Assembly (NCBI RefSeq): GCF_003668575.1
Contig: NZ_RCVZ01000002.1
Span: 62,001-126,000 of the forward strand
DNA: 64,000 bases
From: Falsibacillus albus
GTDB lineage: Bacteria; Bacillota; Bacilli; Bacillales; DSM-25281
Direction: 5' to 3'
In this document: in pieces, positions 51,953-62,099 of the stretch
Numbering within the stretch: the stretch's first letter is position 1
How the letters are laid out: every line of letters begins with the position of its first letter
The notes under the pieces: generated by a model
What the model was told of the DNA's origin: nothing
Seen by the model: only the letters and a program-made list of their open reading frames with translations
Database searches by the model: none
Program-made: the position numbers and the translations under genes

Positions 51953-52327
51953 TTACTTGGACAGAAAAATAGTCTCTACCTTGTTCACCATCTCTTCCCC
52001 ATAATTGCTGTTGCCTTCAATATTTTCGATCAGGTATCCAAGTTCATCCTGAATGTTTTCCAATATCATTTCAGTGTCACCCGATACTGCCTTTACAATT
52101 AAATTTTGTTGTATGGCTGTATGAATATCACCCCAAATTGATTCAGGTATATATAGATAGATAAATTCATCATCAGATTCTGCCAAATATACGAATGACA
52201 GAGCATCAGAGTCAACAATGACCTGTCCTGTTGCCCGAAGGTCCGAGAATGAGAAATCCTCTTCAGTATGTAAAATGAGTTCTTCGTCTCTTTTTTCTGT
52301 ATTCTTAAGCTGTATTTTCTTTCTCAT
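51953..52327 (-). CDS. yjbL: UPF0738 family protein (YjbL)
   Basis: 124 residues, acidic, soluble, with V-Y-L-A-E-S-D-D-E-F-I-Y-L-Y. The family is known only as UPF0738; place and length match YjbL. GGAAGGAG precedes the ATG. It opens the minus-strand unit that includes yjbM and nadK. Confidence 0.85.
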   Translation of the reverse strand: MRKKIQLKNTEKRDEELILHTEEDFSFSDLRATGQVIVDSDALSFVYLAESDDEFIYLYIPESIWGDIHTAIQQNLIVKAVSGDTEMILENIQDELGYLIENIEGNSNYGEEMVNKVETIFLSK

Positions 52328-52502
52328 AACAATCTCCTTCCTAATTACATCTGTTCATATTTTAACACATTCCCTGAAAATCATCTAAACATTGATGTAT
52401 CCTGCTTTTTTAGAGATAATGATTTAAAATACTGTATTTTTTTGAAAGCAGTTTTCTCAAAAAACGATGGCTATACAATTTGAATCACCAAGTCGTCTTG
52501 AA

Positions 52503-52580
52503 GAAGCGGAAGGTGCGAGACTCCCTAGGGCTCACCACCCGTCCCTCAGCAGGCGAGCATCCTGCAGTGGAAATCAATCT
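52503..52580 (-). repeat. Dispersed palindromic element, copy 4 (inverted)
   Basis: AAGAAGCGGAAGGTGCGAGA to GGCGAGCATCCTGCAGTGGA, the reverse complement of the order in copy 5b (56088). It fills much of the 326-base gap between yjbL and yjbK; nothing else is seen there. Confidence 0.75.
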
Positions 52581-52653
52581 TACCCAACCTTTGATGAATA
52601 GCAATCAAACTAATTTAAAAAAACGCTAAATATGTGCTGAAAGGAAGCATCTG

Positions 52654-53244
52654 ATGAGCAAAGAAATCGAAATCGAATTTAAGAACATGCTGACAAAAGA
52701 TGAGTTTGATAAAATAAATAATGCCCTTTCGCTTACCAGCGATGATTTTTTTCAACAGGAAAATCATTACTTTGATACCGATGACTTTTATTTAAAAGAA
52801 AACAAAAGCGCCCTTAGAATCAGGGTGAAAAACGGAAAGTATGTCCTAACGCTCAAAGAACCTGCTGAAGTAGGTTTATTGGAAACCCATCAACTTCTCA
52901 ATGCCGTGCAGGTCGACCAGGTAATACACGATTTAAATTTCCCTCGAGGGGAAGTGACCAATCGTTTGCATGAAATGGGAACAGATATCGAGCGCCTTCA
53001 ACTTGTCGGAAGCTTAAAAACAAATCGGGCCGAGCTACCTTTCCGAGGCGGATTGCTTGTAATGGACCATAGCTCCTATTTAAACAAAGAAGACTTTGAG
53101 TTAGAATATGAAGTATCTGATTTCCAAAATGGGGAAGAAATATTCCTGGAATTTCTTTCAGACCTAAAAATCCCCAGACGGAACACCGAAAATAAAATTC
53201 AACGCTTTTACAAAGAAAAGATGCGGTTATCCAATAATCTTTAA
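52654..53244 (+). CDS. yjbK: CYTH-domain protein (YjbK)
   Basis: 196 residues forming a CYTH tunnel: E-x-E-x-K at residues 6-10 and many paired charged residues (R-I-R-V-K, T-L-K-E). Members hydrolyse inorganic triphosphate or thiamine triphosphate. GAAAGGAAG precedes the ATG. Confidence 0.9.
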   Translation: MSKEIEIEFKNMLTKDEFDKINNALSLTSDDFFQQENHYFDTDDFYLKENKSALRIRVKNGKYVLTLKEPAEVGLLETHQLLNAVQVDQVIHDLNFPRGEVTNRLHEMGTDIERLQLVGSLKTNRAELPFRGGLLVMDHSSYLNKEDFELEYEVSDFQNGEEIFLEFLSDLKIPRRNTENKIQRFYKEKMRLSNNL

Positions 53245-53264
53245 ATAATGAACGGAGGACTCCA

Positions 53265-53903
53265 ATGACTGCAATCAATCAATTAAGCTCTCTTCTTCAA
53301 CTTCAAGCCATTAAAGGACTTTCCAATGATCCTATGAACGGTATATATGATGACAGCAGCAATGATGCATTTTCCGAAATCTTGAATGAAGTAATGATGG
53401 AATTAAGCGGAACGAAAACGGCAGATAATGGACAGACTGATTACCTATTATCAAAGCTTCAATATTCACCAGCTGCAGCCGCCTCCGCTTCTCTGATGTC
53501 AAGCAGAGCCGATCAGCCTCTTCCAAAGACATCATACGATCAACTTATTCAAAAAGCATCGGAAAGCTTTCAGGTGCCTGAAAAACTTATCCACGCAGTC
53601 ATTCAACAGGAGTCCAATTATAATCCTCTTGCTCAAAGTGCGTCTGGAGCTGCTGGATTGATGCAATTAATGCCTTCAACTGCAAAATCGCTTGGAGCAG
53701 AAGATCCATTCAATCCAGAAGAAAATATTGCGGCAGGCACGAAATATTTAAAGCAGATGATCGATAAATATAATGGCAGCATCGACCTGGCACTGGCCGC
53801 ATACAATGCTGGTCCAGGGAACGTGGATCGTTATGGAGGGGTCCCGCCATTCGCGGAAACACAAAATTATGTTAACAATGTGAAAAGCACCTTCCTTGCT
53901 TAG
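53265..53903 (+). CDS. yjbJ: Lytic transglycosylase-like SLT protein (YjbJ)
   Basis: 212 residues; a low-order N-terminal ~95 residues then an SLT domain with catalytic Glu in [20 protein letters not shown] and [10 protein letters not shown]. It cleaves peptidoglycan glycan chains. No signal peptide is visible, so export is unclear. 20 bases after yjbK. Confidence 0.92.
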   Translation: MTAINQLSSLLQLQAIKGLSNDPMNGIYDDSSNDAFSEILNEVMMELSGTKTADNGQTDYLLSKLQYSPAAAASASLMSSRADQPLPKTSYDQLIQKASESFQVPEKLIHAVIQQESNYNPLAQSASGAAGLMQLMPSTAKSLGAEDPFNPEENIAAGTKYLKQMIDKYNGSIDLALAAYNAGPGNVDRYGGVPPFAETQNYVNNVKSTFLA

Positions 53904-53927
53904 TGAAATGAGTCTGACCAGTTTGAT

Positions 53928-53962
53928 TTGAAGCCGACCTATAATGGGAGGCTTTTTTTATT
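53928..53962 (+). terminator. Terminator of yjbKJ
   Basis: AAGCC / GGCTT short stem with a 14-base loop and T7 tail. Confidence 0.55.
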
Positions 53963-54104
53963 TCGTCTGGAAAACGAAGAATTGCAGGGAAGTCAGGTGC
54001 TAAACAAAGCATTTTGACTAATGTAAAAGGAGCAGCATTCAAAAGTATAAGTTAACAAAAACATTCAAAAAATAAAGCTGTTTTCTCATAGATTGTTGTT
54101 TTTA

Positions 54105-54172
54105 AGAGCGAAGCGAGGAGGCTCACCGCCCGCCCCTGGGAAGACGGGCATTTTGCAGCAGAATTAACATTG
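54105..54172 (-). repeat. Dispersed palindromic element, copy 5a (inverted, decayed)
   Basis: GCGAAGCGAGGAGGCTCACC to GACGGGCATTTTGCAGCAGA, related to copy 4 and inverted. Flanked on the left by GCTGTTTTCTCATAGATTG, a sequence also met near 2666 and 56050. The rest of the 53963-54315 gap shows no gene. Confidence 0.6.
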
Positions 54173-54315
54173 CAGCACCTTCGAAGAAAAGAAGAAAATT
54201 TTACGGACAGAGGAAAAATTAAAGTGATTTGACGTCATTAAAAGCGATTTGTTTGAGTTATCAATACCGGCTTGCTACAATAAATATAAATCTCAAAGTA
54301 AAAGGAGTTAACAAT

Positions 54316-54717
54316 ATGATCGAGAACGAAGCTACGCCGTTTGAACGGATCGGCGAGGAAAAACTCTCGATGCTGGTGGATGCCTTCTATCACAGAATAG
54401 GGCGTCATCCTGATTTAATGGAAATATTTCCTGACGACTTAACAGAAACGGCCAGAAAACAAAAACAATTCCTGACACAATATTTAGGCGGTCCACCCTT
54501 ATATACAGAAGAACACGGTCATCCTATGATGCGTGCACGCCATCTTCCACACCCGATTACACCTAAAAGGGCACAATCATGGTTGGAATGCATGAGTGAA
54601 GCAATGGATGAAGTCGGATTGGACGGTCCGGTCCAAGAAGAATTTTTTTCCAGGTTAATATTGACTGCTCGGCACATGGTCAATATTTCGGAGGAAGAGC
54701 TAGGTGAAAAGGCATAA
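54316..54717 (+). CDS. yjbI: Truncated haemoglobin, group II (YjbI)
   Basis: 133 residues of the 2-on-2 globin trHbO group: F-Y-x-R-I-G-R-H-P-D-L, Y-L-G-G-P-P-L-Y, and the conserved R-A-R-H-x-x-x-P-I. It may serve oxygen or peroxide chemistry and in B. subtilis is genetically tied to yjbH. Start MIENEATPF has AAAGGAG upstream. Overlaps spxH as TAATG. Confidence 0.92.
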   Translation: MIENEATPFERIGEEKLSMLVDAFYHRIGRHPDLMEIFPDDLTETARKQKQFLTQYLGGPPLYTEEHGHPMMRARHLPHPITPKRAQSWLECMSEAMDEVGLDGPVQEEFFSRLILTARHMVNISEEELGEKA

Positions 54718-55583
54718 TGGGAAAGCCTATTTGGGATAATGCAACCGGGTGTGGACCGGATAAAAAACCGTTGGAAATTTACATGTTTATCGATCCTCTT
54801 TGCCCGGAATGCTGGGCGCTGGAGCCAATTGTTAAAAAGCTCCAAATTCGATACGGCAGATATTTCACGCTGAAACATGTAGTCAGCAGCCAAATATCCA
54901 GACTGAATCTGGGAAAGAAAAAAAACCATGTAGATATAGCTGAATTATGGGAGAAGACCGCAAGCCGAACAGGAATGTCCTGTGATGGGACCCTTTGGTT
55001 TGAAAACCCGATCTGCACTCCATATTTGGCTTCCATGGCATTGAAAGCAGCTGAACTGCAAGGCAAAAGGGCAGCTTCCAAATTCCTTAGGAAAGTCCAG
55101 GAATATTTGTTTTTAAATAAGGAGAACATCTCCAATCTCGACATTCTGATGGAATGCGCTGAGGCAGTAGGGCTTGATACTGAAGAGTTTAAGAAGGATT
55201 TACATTCCACCAGCGTTGCGAAGGCATTGCAATGCGACTTGAAGATTACTTCGGAAATGGAAGTATCAGAAATACCAACTTTGGTTTTCTTCAATGAGAA
55301 TATCGAAGATGAAGGCTTAAAGGTAACTGGTTTATATCCATTTGAAGTATATGTCCAAATTATTATGGAACTATTGAACGAAATGCCTGACCCCGCTCCG
55401 CCACCCCCGCTTCAAAAGTTCTTGTCCCACTTCAATCTCGTTGCTTCCAAGGAAATTGCGGAGGTATACGATATGACGATTGAAGAAGTGGAAAAGGAAA
55501 TGAAAAAGTGGGTTCTGCAGCAGAAAGTGAAAAAGGTTCCAGCAAAATATGGCACCTTTTGGAGATACATCGGGGAAAATTAA
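54717..55583 (+). CDS. spxH: SpxH (YjbH), ClpXP adaptor for Spx
   Basis: 288 residues; DsbA-like thioredoxin fold with C29-P-E-C32 (D-P-L-C-P-E-C-W), then a C-terminal helical part. It delivers Spx to ClpXP for breakdown. The ATG overlaps the yjbI stop. The client gene spx lies about 7 kb away. Confidence 0.93.
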   Translation: MGKPIWDNATGCGPDKKPLEIYMFIDPLCPECWALEPIVKKLQIRYGRYFTLKHVVSSQISRLNLGKKKNHVDIAELWEKTASRTGMSCDGTLWFENPICTPYLASMALKAAELQGKRAASKFLRKVQEYLFLNKENISNLDILMECAEAVGLDTEEFKKDLHSTSVAKALQCDLKITSEMEVSEIPTLVFFNENIEDEGLKVTGLYPFEVYVQIIMELLNEMPDPAPPPPLQKFLSHFNLVASKEIAEVYDMTIEEVEKEMKKWVLQQKVKKVPAKYGTFWRYIGEN

Positions 55584-55606
55584 TATATTAAACAAATATA
55601 AAAACA

Positions 55607-55640
55607 AGAAAAGGCCTGGCACCGAGCCAGGCCTTTCCAT
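55607..55640 (+). terminator. Terminator of yjbI-spxH
   Basis: AAAGGCCTGG / CCAGGCCTTT hairpin with a 6-base loop. Confidence 0.85.
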
Positions 55641-55856
55641 TTACGAACAAAGGGGATGGGAGAAATTTTTCACGGTCAAACAAAGGGGTATATGTTTGCT
55701 TGTGATCAACTTCACACTAGTAATATAGCATGTATGAACTTGTATTTGCAAGTGTATGTTAGTTATTTCACAATATTGTCAAAATCAATTAACAACATGT
55801 CTTCTTGCATTTATGCATATACATATACCATCAATTCATGTGGAGTGAATACGCAT

Positions 55857-56036
55857 ATGAAATCAAAATGGATGATGGCTTCCATGTTATCCTTTTTCTT
55901 TGTATCTTTTTGGATCAACATGATGGGACTTATGAAAATGTATCCTATCTATATCACTTCTCCTCTCTTGTTTTTATCACTCTTTATTCTAGTTTATTAT
56001 TTCAGCATAAAAAACAAATTTCGAGGCTTTAAGTGA
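55857..56036 (+). CDS. Small two-helix membrane protein
   Basis: 59 residues with two hydrophobic segments (A-S-M-L-S-F-F-F-V-S-F-W and L-L-F-L-S-L-F-I-L-V-Y-Y-F) and a basic end. GGAG lies 11 nt before the ATG, a loose fit. It occupies the place of yizD of B. subtilis, as I recall the order. The frame is open further upstream but reads as unlikely protein. Confidence 0.5.
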   Translation: MKSKWMMASMLSFFFVSFWINMMGLMKMYPIYITSPLLFLSLFILVYYFSIKNKFRGFK

Positions 56037-56087
56037 AAATTTTGAAAGACTGTTTTCGCATACTTTTTGATGACATCATGAAATGTG

Positions 56088-56168
56088 AATGATTTCCGCT
56101 CCAGGATGCTCGCTTTCTGAGGGGCGTGCGTGTGATCCCTCCGGGGTCTCGCACCTTCCACTCCAATC
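56088..56168 (+). repeat. Dispersed palindromic element, copy 5b
   Basis: TTTCCGCTCCAGGATGCTCG then GGGGCGTGCG, CTCCGGGGTCTCGCACCTTC and ACTCCAATC. The clearest single copy; its two halves pair around the CCTCCGGGG centre. Confidence 0.75.
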
Positions 56169-56223
56169 TCCCCCTTTTTTCATGGTTTGCAATTACATTG
56201 GAAAAACACCACTAATAAAAAAA

Positions 56224-56262
56224 CTAAAAGGATGATGCAAACGCACCATCCTTTTTACATTA
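56224..56262 (-). terminator. Terminator of pepF
   Basis: AAAAGGATG.TGC / GCA.CATCCTTTT hairpin between the repeat and the pepF stop. Confidence 0.85.
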
Positions 56263-56265
56263 AGA

Positions 56266-58083
56266 TTAGGACAATAATTCTTCCATTTCAGTCAGCTTCT
56301 CTTCAAATACTTTAAGTGCGGCTTCGATCGGGGCGGAAGTTGTCATATCCACTCCTGCTTTTTTCAATACTTCAATCGGATAATCGGAGCTTCCTGCTTT
56401 CAAGAAATCTACGTAGCGAGAAACCGCTTCGTCCCCTTCATCCAAGATTTGTTGGCTGAGCGCAGTTGCAGCACTGAAACCTGTTGCATATTGGTACACA
56501 TAATAGTTGTAATAAAAATGTGGGATCCTTGACCACTCCAGCCCAATCTGTTCGTCGATGACAATATCTTGATCACCAAAATATTTCTTGTTCAGGTTGT
56601 AATACTCTTCCGTCAATAAATCTGCCGTCAGGGCTTCCCCCTCCTGGGCTTTTTTATGGATGAGGTGCTCAAATTCGGCAAACATGGTCTGGCGGAATAC
56701 CGTCCCCCTGAAGCCCTCCAAATAATGATTCAACAAGTAAATTCTCTTCTTTTCATCATCGATCGTATTCAGCAAATAATCGTTCAGCAAAGCCTCATTG
56801 CATGTCGAGGCTACCTCCGCGACGAAAATGGAATAATGGCCATAAGTGTATGGCTGATAGTTGCGTGTATAATAGCTATGGACACTATGGCCGAACTCAT
56901 GTGCGAGTGTAAATAAATTATTTACATTATCCTGCCAATTCATTAATATATATGGGTTTGTTCCATATGCACCAGAGGAATACGCACCGCTTCTCTTTCC
57001 TTTATTCTCTTCAACATCAACCCATCTGTTATTGAAGCCTTCCTCCAGGATTTTTTTATATTCATCCCCAAGTGGTGCGAGGCCTTTTAGAACAAGATCT
57101 TTTGCCTCATCATATGGGATTTCCATTTTCACATCTTTTACGAGCGGTGTATATAGGTCATACATATGCAGTTCATCTACACCAAGGATCTTTTTTCGGA
57201 GCTTGATATATCGATGCAGCAGATGCAAATTCTCATTGACAGTGTTGACCAGGTTATCGTAGACACTCTCAGGAATATTGTTTGCCGCCAGGGCAGCATG
57301 GCGGGCTGAATCGAAATGACGCACACGGGCATTGAAATTATCATTTTTCACTTGGCCGCTCAGTGTGCTGGCAAACGTATTCCGGAAGTTGCCATATGTA
57401 TCATAGACAGCTTTAAAAGCTTCTTCTCTCACCCGGCGGTCTGAACTTTCCAAGAATCGGATGTATCTTCCATGTGTAATTTGAACTTCTTCTCCATTTT
57501 CATCTTGAATGGAAGGGAACTCCAAATCAGCATTGTTCAGCATTCCAAACGTGTTGCTTGAAGCATTCAACACTTCACCGGCTTGTGCCAGCAAAGCTTC
57601 CTCTTCAGCTGATAACACATGTGGCCTTTGTAGATTGATTTCTTCCAGAGCATGTTCATACTGCTCCAATTCAGCTTTCTCTTCCAAGAATTTCTTGATT
57701 TTCCCTTCATCAATCGATAATATTTCAGGCGTGACGTAAGCTAATGCACTGGAGATTTGTGTATATAGGTTTTTGGCACGATCATCGAGCCCTTGATAAT
57801 ATGAATTTGTCGTATCCTGGTCATATCTCATATGAGAATACGCATATAGTTTGCCCATCCGTTCCAGTACCTCATCCTGGTATTGAAATAGCTCCAACAG
57901 ATTCTCTGCACTTTCGCTCAGTTTACCTTTGAAAGATTCGGCCTTTTCCAACAGGTTCTTGATTTCTTTGAATTCTTTTTCCCATTTTTCATCGGTTGCG
58001 AAAATATCCTCTAGCTTCCATGTCATCTCCACCGGCACATCTTTGCGGCCAGGCAGCGCCTTTGTTGCAGTAGCTTTTTCCAT
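56266..58083 (-). CDS. pepF: Oligoendopeptidase F
   Basis: 605 residues, M3B metallopeptidase. Zinc site H-E-F-G-H near residue 390 (L-A-H-E-F-G-H-S-V-H) and the downstream E of the E-V-A-S-T-x-x-E motif. It cuts peptides of about 7-17 residues in the cytosol. Same place (after coiA) as in B. subtilis. Confidence 0.95.
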   Translation of the reverse strand: MEKATATKALPGRKDVPVEMTWKLEDIFATDEKWEKEFKEIKNLLEKAESFKGKLSESAENLLELFQYQDEVLERMGKLYAYSHMRYDQDTTNSYYQGLDDRAKNLYTQISSALAYVTPEILSIDEGKIKKFLEEKAELEQYEHALEEINLQRPHVLSAEEEALLAQAGEVLNASSNTFGMLNNADLEFPSIQDENGEEVQITHGRYIRFLESSDRRVREEAFKAVYDTYGNFRNTFASTLSGQVKNDNFNARVRHFDSARHAALAANNIPESVYDNLVNTVNENLHLLHRYIKLRKKILGVDELHMYDLYTPLVKDVKMEIPYDEAKDLVLKGLAPLGDEYKKILEEGFNNRWVDVEENKGKRSGAYSSGAYGTNPYILMNWQDNVNNLFTLAHEFGHSVHSYYTRNYQPYTYGHYSIFVAEVASTCNEALLNDYLLNTIDDEKKRIYLLNHYLEGFRGTVFRQTMFAEFEHLIHKKAQEGEALTADLLTEEYYNLNKKYFGDQDIVIDEQIGLEWSRIPHFYYNYYVYQYATGFSAATALSQQILDEGDEAVSRYVDFLKAGSSDYPIEVLKKAGVDMTTSAPIEAALKVFEEKLTEMEELLS

Positions 58084-58158
58084 ATAAATCCTCCATTCTT
58101 TCGTGGCACGAAAATAAAATTCCTTTATTACTTATTCTTTTTTTCTCCGTATATTCCT

Positions 58159-59388
58159 TCAAAAAATGTGAATCATCCGATTAAACTGCCCATTAATTTT
58201 CATCAGATTTTCCAAATAAAATTTTTTCTCAAAATCTAAACTCTTCAACATATTCTGCTCAAATAAAAAGGGTTTTAACAGCAAATATCTTTCAGGAGAC
58301 AATCGCTTCATATATCCAAGCGAACAAAGCAAATCCAAGTATTGAATGACCATATCCCTTGAGTGATCTATTTTCAATAAGGGAAGACACCTCTTTTTTA
58401 GGCATCCCTGTTTAATCCGCTCTTCAATCATTGCTGTGCATCCCTTCGCTGAGATACACTCCCCCTCCCGTTTAAACCTGATATTGTCATACCAGACAAA
58501 AAACTGCCACTCGATTGGGTGTACAGCCATCGTGTACATAGATGGAACCGGCAGACCTATTTGGGGAGACATAACGAGTAGGTTCTTTCCACTATTATAC
58601 ACACACTGCAAAAATGGGTCTTTGTATTTTCTCGAGAAACGCATTCTTTGCCCGGCCCATCTAGCTTTCTCCATTAGCCAATGGGAAAGAGGGATTTTTA
58701 GCTGTTTCGTTTGGATGGAAGACAATTGTGATGGATGAAGCTGATGGAGTGGTAAGGTGGTTATTACACTGTAGATTTTCTTTGAGGAAATCGGGAATGG
58801 TCTTGATAGATGAAGAAGGCTTTTCTTTTGGGGACAATAGCTGAGAAGATATAGCCCTGAATCCTGCATGTGTTGAAAAAATGACCATTGAAATGCGGAT
58901 AACTGATTAACAGATGGTGAGGCTCCGTAAATTTTTTCAAAAACAGGACCTAAAATCCAGATCGGATGAATATCTGCACTTATATACCCTTTTGTGCGAT
59001 TGACCATATCTTCAATCGGGATTGCTGAACACTGATACTCAAGCGAATATATTCGATCTTCCCATTGAAAAAGAATATCCGGCCTTTGACCGATCGCAGG
59101 GAGATATGGTTCTAATTCAGCATGTACCCCCCTATGGCTTGTTAGCCAGTTATATAAATCAAGCTTTCCCTGCAAGTGGACTTTACTTTCCCCCTCGCTA
59201 AAGCTGCAGCTGGAATTAGGCATATGCGAAAAATGCGGAAATTTAATGTTTCCAACCCTCATGTGGACTCTCTCATGACAATGTGGACAGTAAAAGTTCA
59301 TTTCTTTTCTGATGGATCGCAATTCCTCCTTCGGAAAACCATGAACCAATGAAAAAACTTCTCCAATCTGATTAACAGCTGTAAGCAC
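58159..59388 (-). CDS. coiA: Competence protein CoiA
   Basis: 409 residues. N-terminal zinc-type C-P-H-C-H-E-R-V-H followed by G-N-I-K-F-P-H-F-S-H, and a nuclease-like core R-P-D-I-L-F ... L-E-Y-Q-C-S. CoiA promotes recombination of incoming DNA during competence. The start is GTG at 59388, with a perfect AAGGAGGTG upstream; the frame is open further but begins in the ribosome site. Confidence 0.9.
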   Translation of the reverse strand: MLTAVNQIGEVFSLVHGFPKEELRSIRKEMNFYCPHCHERVHMRVGNIKFPHFSHMPNSSCSFSEGESKVHLQGKLDLYNWLTSHRGVHAELEPYLPAIGQRPDILFQWEDRIYSLEYQCSAIPIEDMVNRTKGYISADIHPIWILGPVFEKIYGASPSVNQLSAFQWSFFQHMQDSGLYLLSYCPQKKSLLHLSRPFPISSKKIYSVITTLPLHQLHPSQLSSIQTKQLKIPLSHWLMEKARWAGQRMRFSRKYKDPFLQCVYNSGKNLLVMSPQIGLPVPSMYTMAVHPIEWQFFVWYDNIRFKREGECISAKGCTAMIEERIKQGCLKKRCLPLLKIDHSRDMVIQYLDLLCSLGYMKRLSPERYLLLKPFLFEQNMLKSLDFEKKFYLENLMKINGQFNRMIHIF

Positions 59389-59492
59389 ATTTTCACCTCC
59401 TTCCCATATATTCCATAACACATTGGAATTTCCTGCAAAAAAAATGACGAATTTTCATTCGTCAAAAGTTGTTAATCATTATCTTCTGTAGA

Positions 59493-61004
59493 TCACAGTA
59501 ATGGTGAGAGCAGCCTTGAGGTCGATTCCAGCAGCCGATATCCTAAATGGCGTTTATTGAATGACTCCAATTCAATTTCTTTCGCGTTATCTAAATCATT
59601 TTTATATTCTTTTACCAATGTTTGCGTACTTAATGTGCGATAGAGGAATGCATTCACTTCGAAATTTAAATGAAAGCTTCTCATATCCATATTTGATGTA
59701 CCGATGGAAGCGAGTTCATTGTCGACGATGACGATCTTGCTGTGCATGAATCCTTGTTCATATTCAAAAATCTTAACGCCCGCTTCAAGAAGTTCAGGAA
59801 AATAAGAGCGTGAAGCATGAAAGACGATCCTTTTATCAGGACGGTTTGGCACAAGCAACCTGACATCAATGTTGCTTAATGCAGCTATCTTCAGTGCTGA
59901 AAAGATATCTTCATCCGGAATGAAATAAGGAGAAGCAATCCAGACAGAATGCTCGGCCGAGTTAATCATAGAAAAGAAAATATCCTTCAAGACGCTCCAC
60001 TCATTATCAGGGCCGCCTGCAATCATCTGCACTCCCCCATCTTGAAAGAGCTCTGAAGGTTCTGTGCTGATGTATTCTTCATTTAAGAAATCATCATTAG
60101 TCATATAATACCAATCCTGAAAAAAGATCAATTGCAACGACTTAACGGCTTCTCCATGAACCATGAGATGGGTATCTCTCCAAAAGCCAAAGTGCCTGCT
60201 TCTTCCGAGATATTCATCGCCTATGTTCAATCCCCCAACGAATCCAACCTTGCCATCGATGACAATGATTTTCCGATGGTTGCGGAAATTAAATTTATTA
60301 TTTAAAAAAGGAAGCTTAACCGGTCCAAATGGGACCATTTCGACGCCCGCACTTTTCAGTTCATTTACATACGATTTAGATAATTTCCAAGAACCCACTG
60401 CATCATAGAGGAACCTAATCTTCACTCCATTCTCAGCACGGTCAATAAGAATGTCTTTTATTTCACTTCCGATTTCATCATGTCTGACAATATAATATTC
60501 CAGATGAATATGGTCTTGAGCATTCATCAATTCATCTTTAATGAATTGAAACGTCTCCTCCCCATTTGTGAGGACCTTCGTTGAGGTCGAAAACGAAACC
60601 GGGCTATGTCCAAGCCTCTGTGCTAAATGATATAGCTTCTTTTGATGCTCGCCAAGCTGCTCTAACCTGGAATCATGGTCATCTGGAAATGACTCATACT
60701 TCGTATATGCTTCTTGATCTAAAACGTATTTTTTTCTGAACATTTTTTCTTTTCGGTAATTCCTGCCAAAAAGAAGATAAAAAATAAAGCCAAGGAGTGG
60801 AAATCCCCCTAAAACAATGAGCCAAGTCAACGTTTGGGTAGGATGTCTATTTTCCATAAAAATGACCAGTCCGATAAAAATAACGGACAATGAGATGATG
60901 AAGCTTGCATATTTCAATAAATCATAATCGAGCCAATTTTGAAGCAGATAGTAAAATGCCGTTAGTGCACCAATAAAAATCAAAAGCCTGACAGTATTTT
61001 TCAA
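59493..61004 (-). CDS. cls: Cardiolipin synthase
   Basis: 503 residues: two N-terminal membrane helices, then two phospholipase D motifs (H-R-K-I-I-V-I-D-G and M-H-S-K-I-V-I-V-D). It joins two phosphatidylglycerols into cardiolipin. The TTG at 61004 follows TAGGTG by 7 nt; upstream ATGs give a non-family start. It stands between coiA and mecA, an insertion against the B. subtilis order. Confidence 0.92.
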   Translation of the reverse strand: MKNTVRLLIFIGALTAFYYLLQNWLDYDLLKYASFIISLSVIFIGLVIFMENRHPTQTLTWLIVLGGFPLLGFIFYLLFGRNYRKEKMFRKKYVLDQEAYTKYESFPDDHDSRLEQLGEHQKKLYHLAQRLGHSPVSFSTSTKVLTNGEETFQFIKDELMNAQDHIHLEYYIVRHDEIGSEIKDILIDRAENGVKIRFLYDAVGSWKLSKSYVNELKSAGVEMVPFGPVKLPFLNNKFNFRNHRKIIVIDGKVGFVGGLNIGDEYLGRSRHFGFWRDTHLMVHGEAVKSLQLIFFQDWYYMTNDDFLNEEYISTEPSELFQDGGVQMIAGGPDNEWSVLKDIFFSMINSAEHSVWIASPYFIPDEDIFSALKIAALSNIDVRLLVPNRPDKRIVFHASRSYFPELLEAGVKIFEYEQGFMHSKIVIVDNELASIGTSNMDMRSFHLNFEVNAFLYRTLSTQTLVKEYKNDLDNAKEIELESFNKRHLGYRLLESTSRLLSPLL

Positions 61005-61047
61005 ACAACAAACACCTACCATTCCAATTACACACAATATTCCATAT

Positions 61048-61080
61048 TAAAAATACCGATTTCTTAAAGAAATCGGTATC
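61048..61080 (-). terminator. Terminator of mecA
   Basis: ATACCGATTTCTT / AAGAAATCGGTAT hairpin with a TTTTT tail on the minus strand. Confidence 0.88.
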
Positions 61081-61089
61081 GATGAGCTA

Positions 61090-61755
61090 TCACGAAAAGT
61101 GCTCATTCAAGACAGGAAATACATTTTCCTCAATGACCACATTCCCGTATTCTTCCAACCTGTGTATGGTCATTTGCGTGTCATAACCATATTCCAGAAG
61201 GATACTCAAGACATTATCTATATTTTCCTCTTCAAATACATCTTCTGGGAATTCTACATACAAATAATATTTGTTCTCAAACGAGTAAAGTTTTGTCATC
61301 AATTGATCCAGTCCTGGGCGTTTTGCCAATGAAATGACATCTTCAAAGTCTTTGAATGTCAACAGGAATTCAAGTGACTCTTCATTATCGGTATCTTGCT
61401 GCCTGAGCTGGAAATGCTGGTCCAACAGCTCTTCGATTTTTTCATCAACCGGAAGCTCCTTTAGCTTATCTTCCGGGATAGGCAGCTCGAATTTTTGACC
61501 GTCCTTAGAAAGTTGAGCTCTGGTAACAAGCACTTCAAGACCTTTATCAAGGGCCTGTACCTGTATCCATAATGGGCCTTCAACCGAGAATTCTTCTTCC
61601 TGATGGACTTCATCCATCATTTCCCAAAATAATTCTTCACTTCTTTCACGATTGTACCAAATCTCTTCGCGATCGAAGCCTCTTTCCTCTATATCAATAT
61701 AAGAAATGTAAAACTTAACTGTATCTTCGTTAATTCTTTCGATTTCCACTTTCAA
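61090..61755 (-). CDS. mecA: Adaptor protein MecA
   Basis: 221 residues: N-terminal substrate part MKVEIERINEDTVKFYISY, an acidic linker and a C-terminal ClpC-binding domain. It targets ComK and other proteins to ClpCP. AAGGGAGAG precedes the ATG; TATAAT at 61824-61829 on the minus strand is a likely -10 box. Confidence 0.95.
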   Translation of the reverse strand: MKVEIERINEDTVKFYISYIDIEERGFDREEIWYNRERSEELFWEMMDEVHQEEEFSVEGPLWIQVQALDKGLEVLVTRAQLSKDGQKFELPIPEDKLKELPVDEKIEELLDQHFQLRQQDTDNEESLEFLLTFKDFEDVISLAKRPGLDQLMTKLYSFENKYYLYVEFPEDVFEEENIDNVLSILLEYGYDTQMTIHRLEEYGNVVIEENVFPVLNEHFS

Positions 61756-61764
61756 CTCTCCCTT

Positions 61765-62058
61765 CTTTTTAAAAGTGTTGAAGGGACTGCACCCCCGAGC
61801 TCATGCTCCAATCGATGGTGAATATTATACAAAGTATTTTGTACCTTGTACTCTTATTTTATGATAAATGAGACTGAAATGGAAACAAAATGTGTTCCAT
61901 CTTTTGAAAATAATCAAATACCCAGTAGCTTTCAAGCATTTTGGTTATTTTATCGAATTTGACCGTAAAATTCAAGACTAAAGTATTATTGGTATTCACA
62001 AAATGCAAAAGAATTAAACCCATCATTCACACTTTGCTCTATTATGGCGTAAATGGCA
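61765..62058. other. Gene-free stretch upstream of mecA
   Basis: AT-rich. It holds the likely mecA -10 box (61824-61829) and the GTACAAGGTACAAAATACT wording just before it on the minus strand, an imperfect repeat of GTAC. Nothing else supported. Confidence 0.4.
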
Positions 62059-62095
62059 AAAAAAACCTTCAAGCTAAAAAGTTTGAAGGTTTTTA
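62059..62095 (-). terminator. Terminator of spx
   Basis: AAAACCTTCAA / TTGAAGGTTTT hairpin with runs on both sides, 5 bases past the spx stop. Confidence 0.85.
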
Positions 62096-62099
62096 AAAA

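Noticed and set aside
55656-55856. Longer start for the small membrane protein
   Set aside because: The extra residues are not protein-like and the first ATG is not backed at a conserved spot; the short form at 55857 is preferred.
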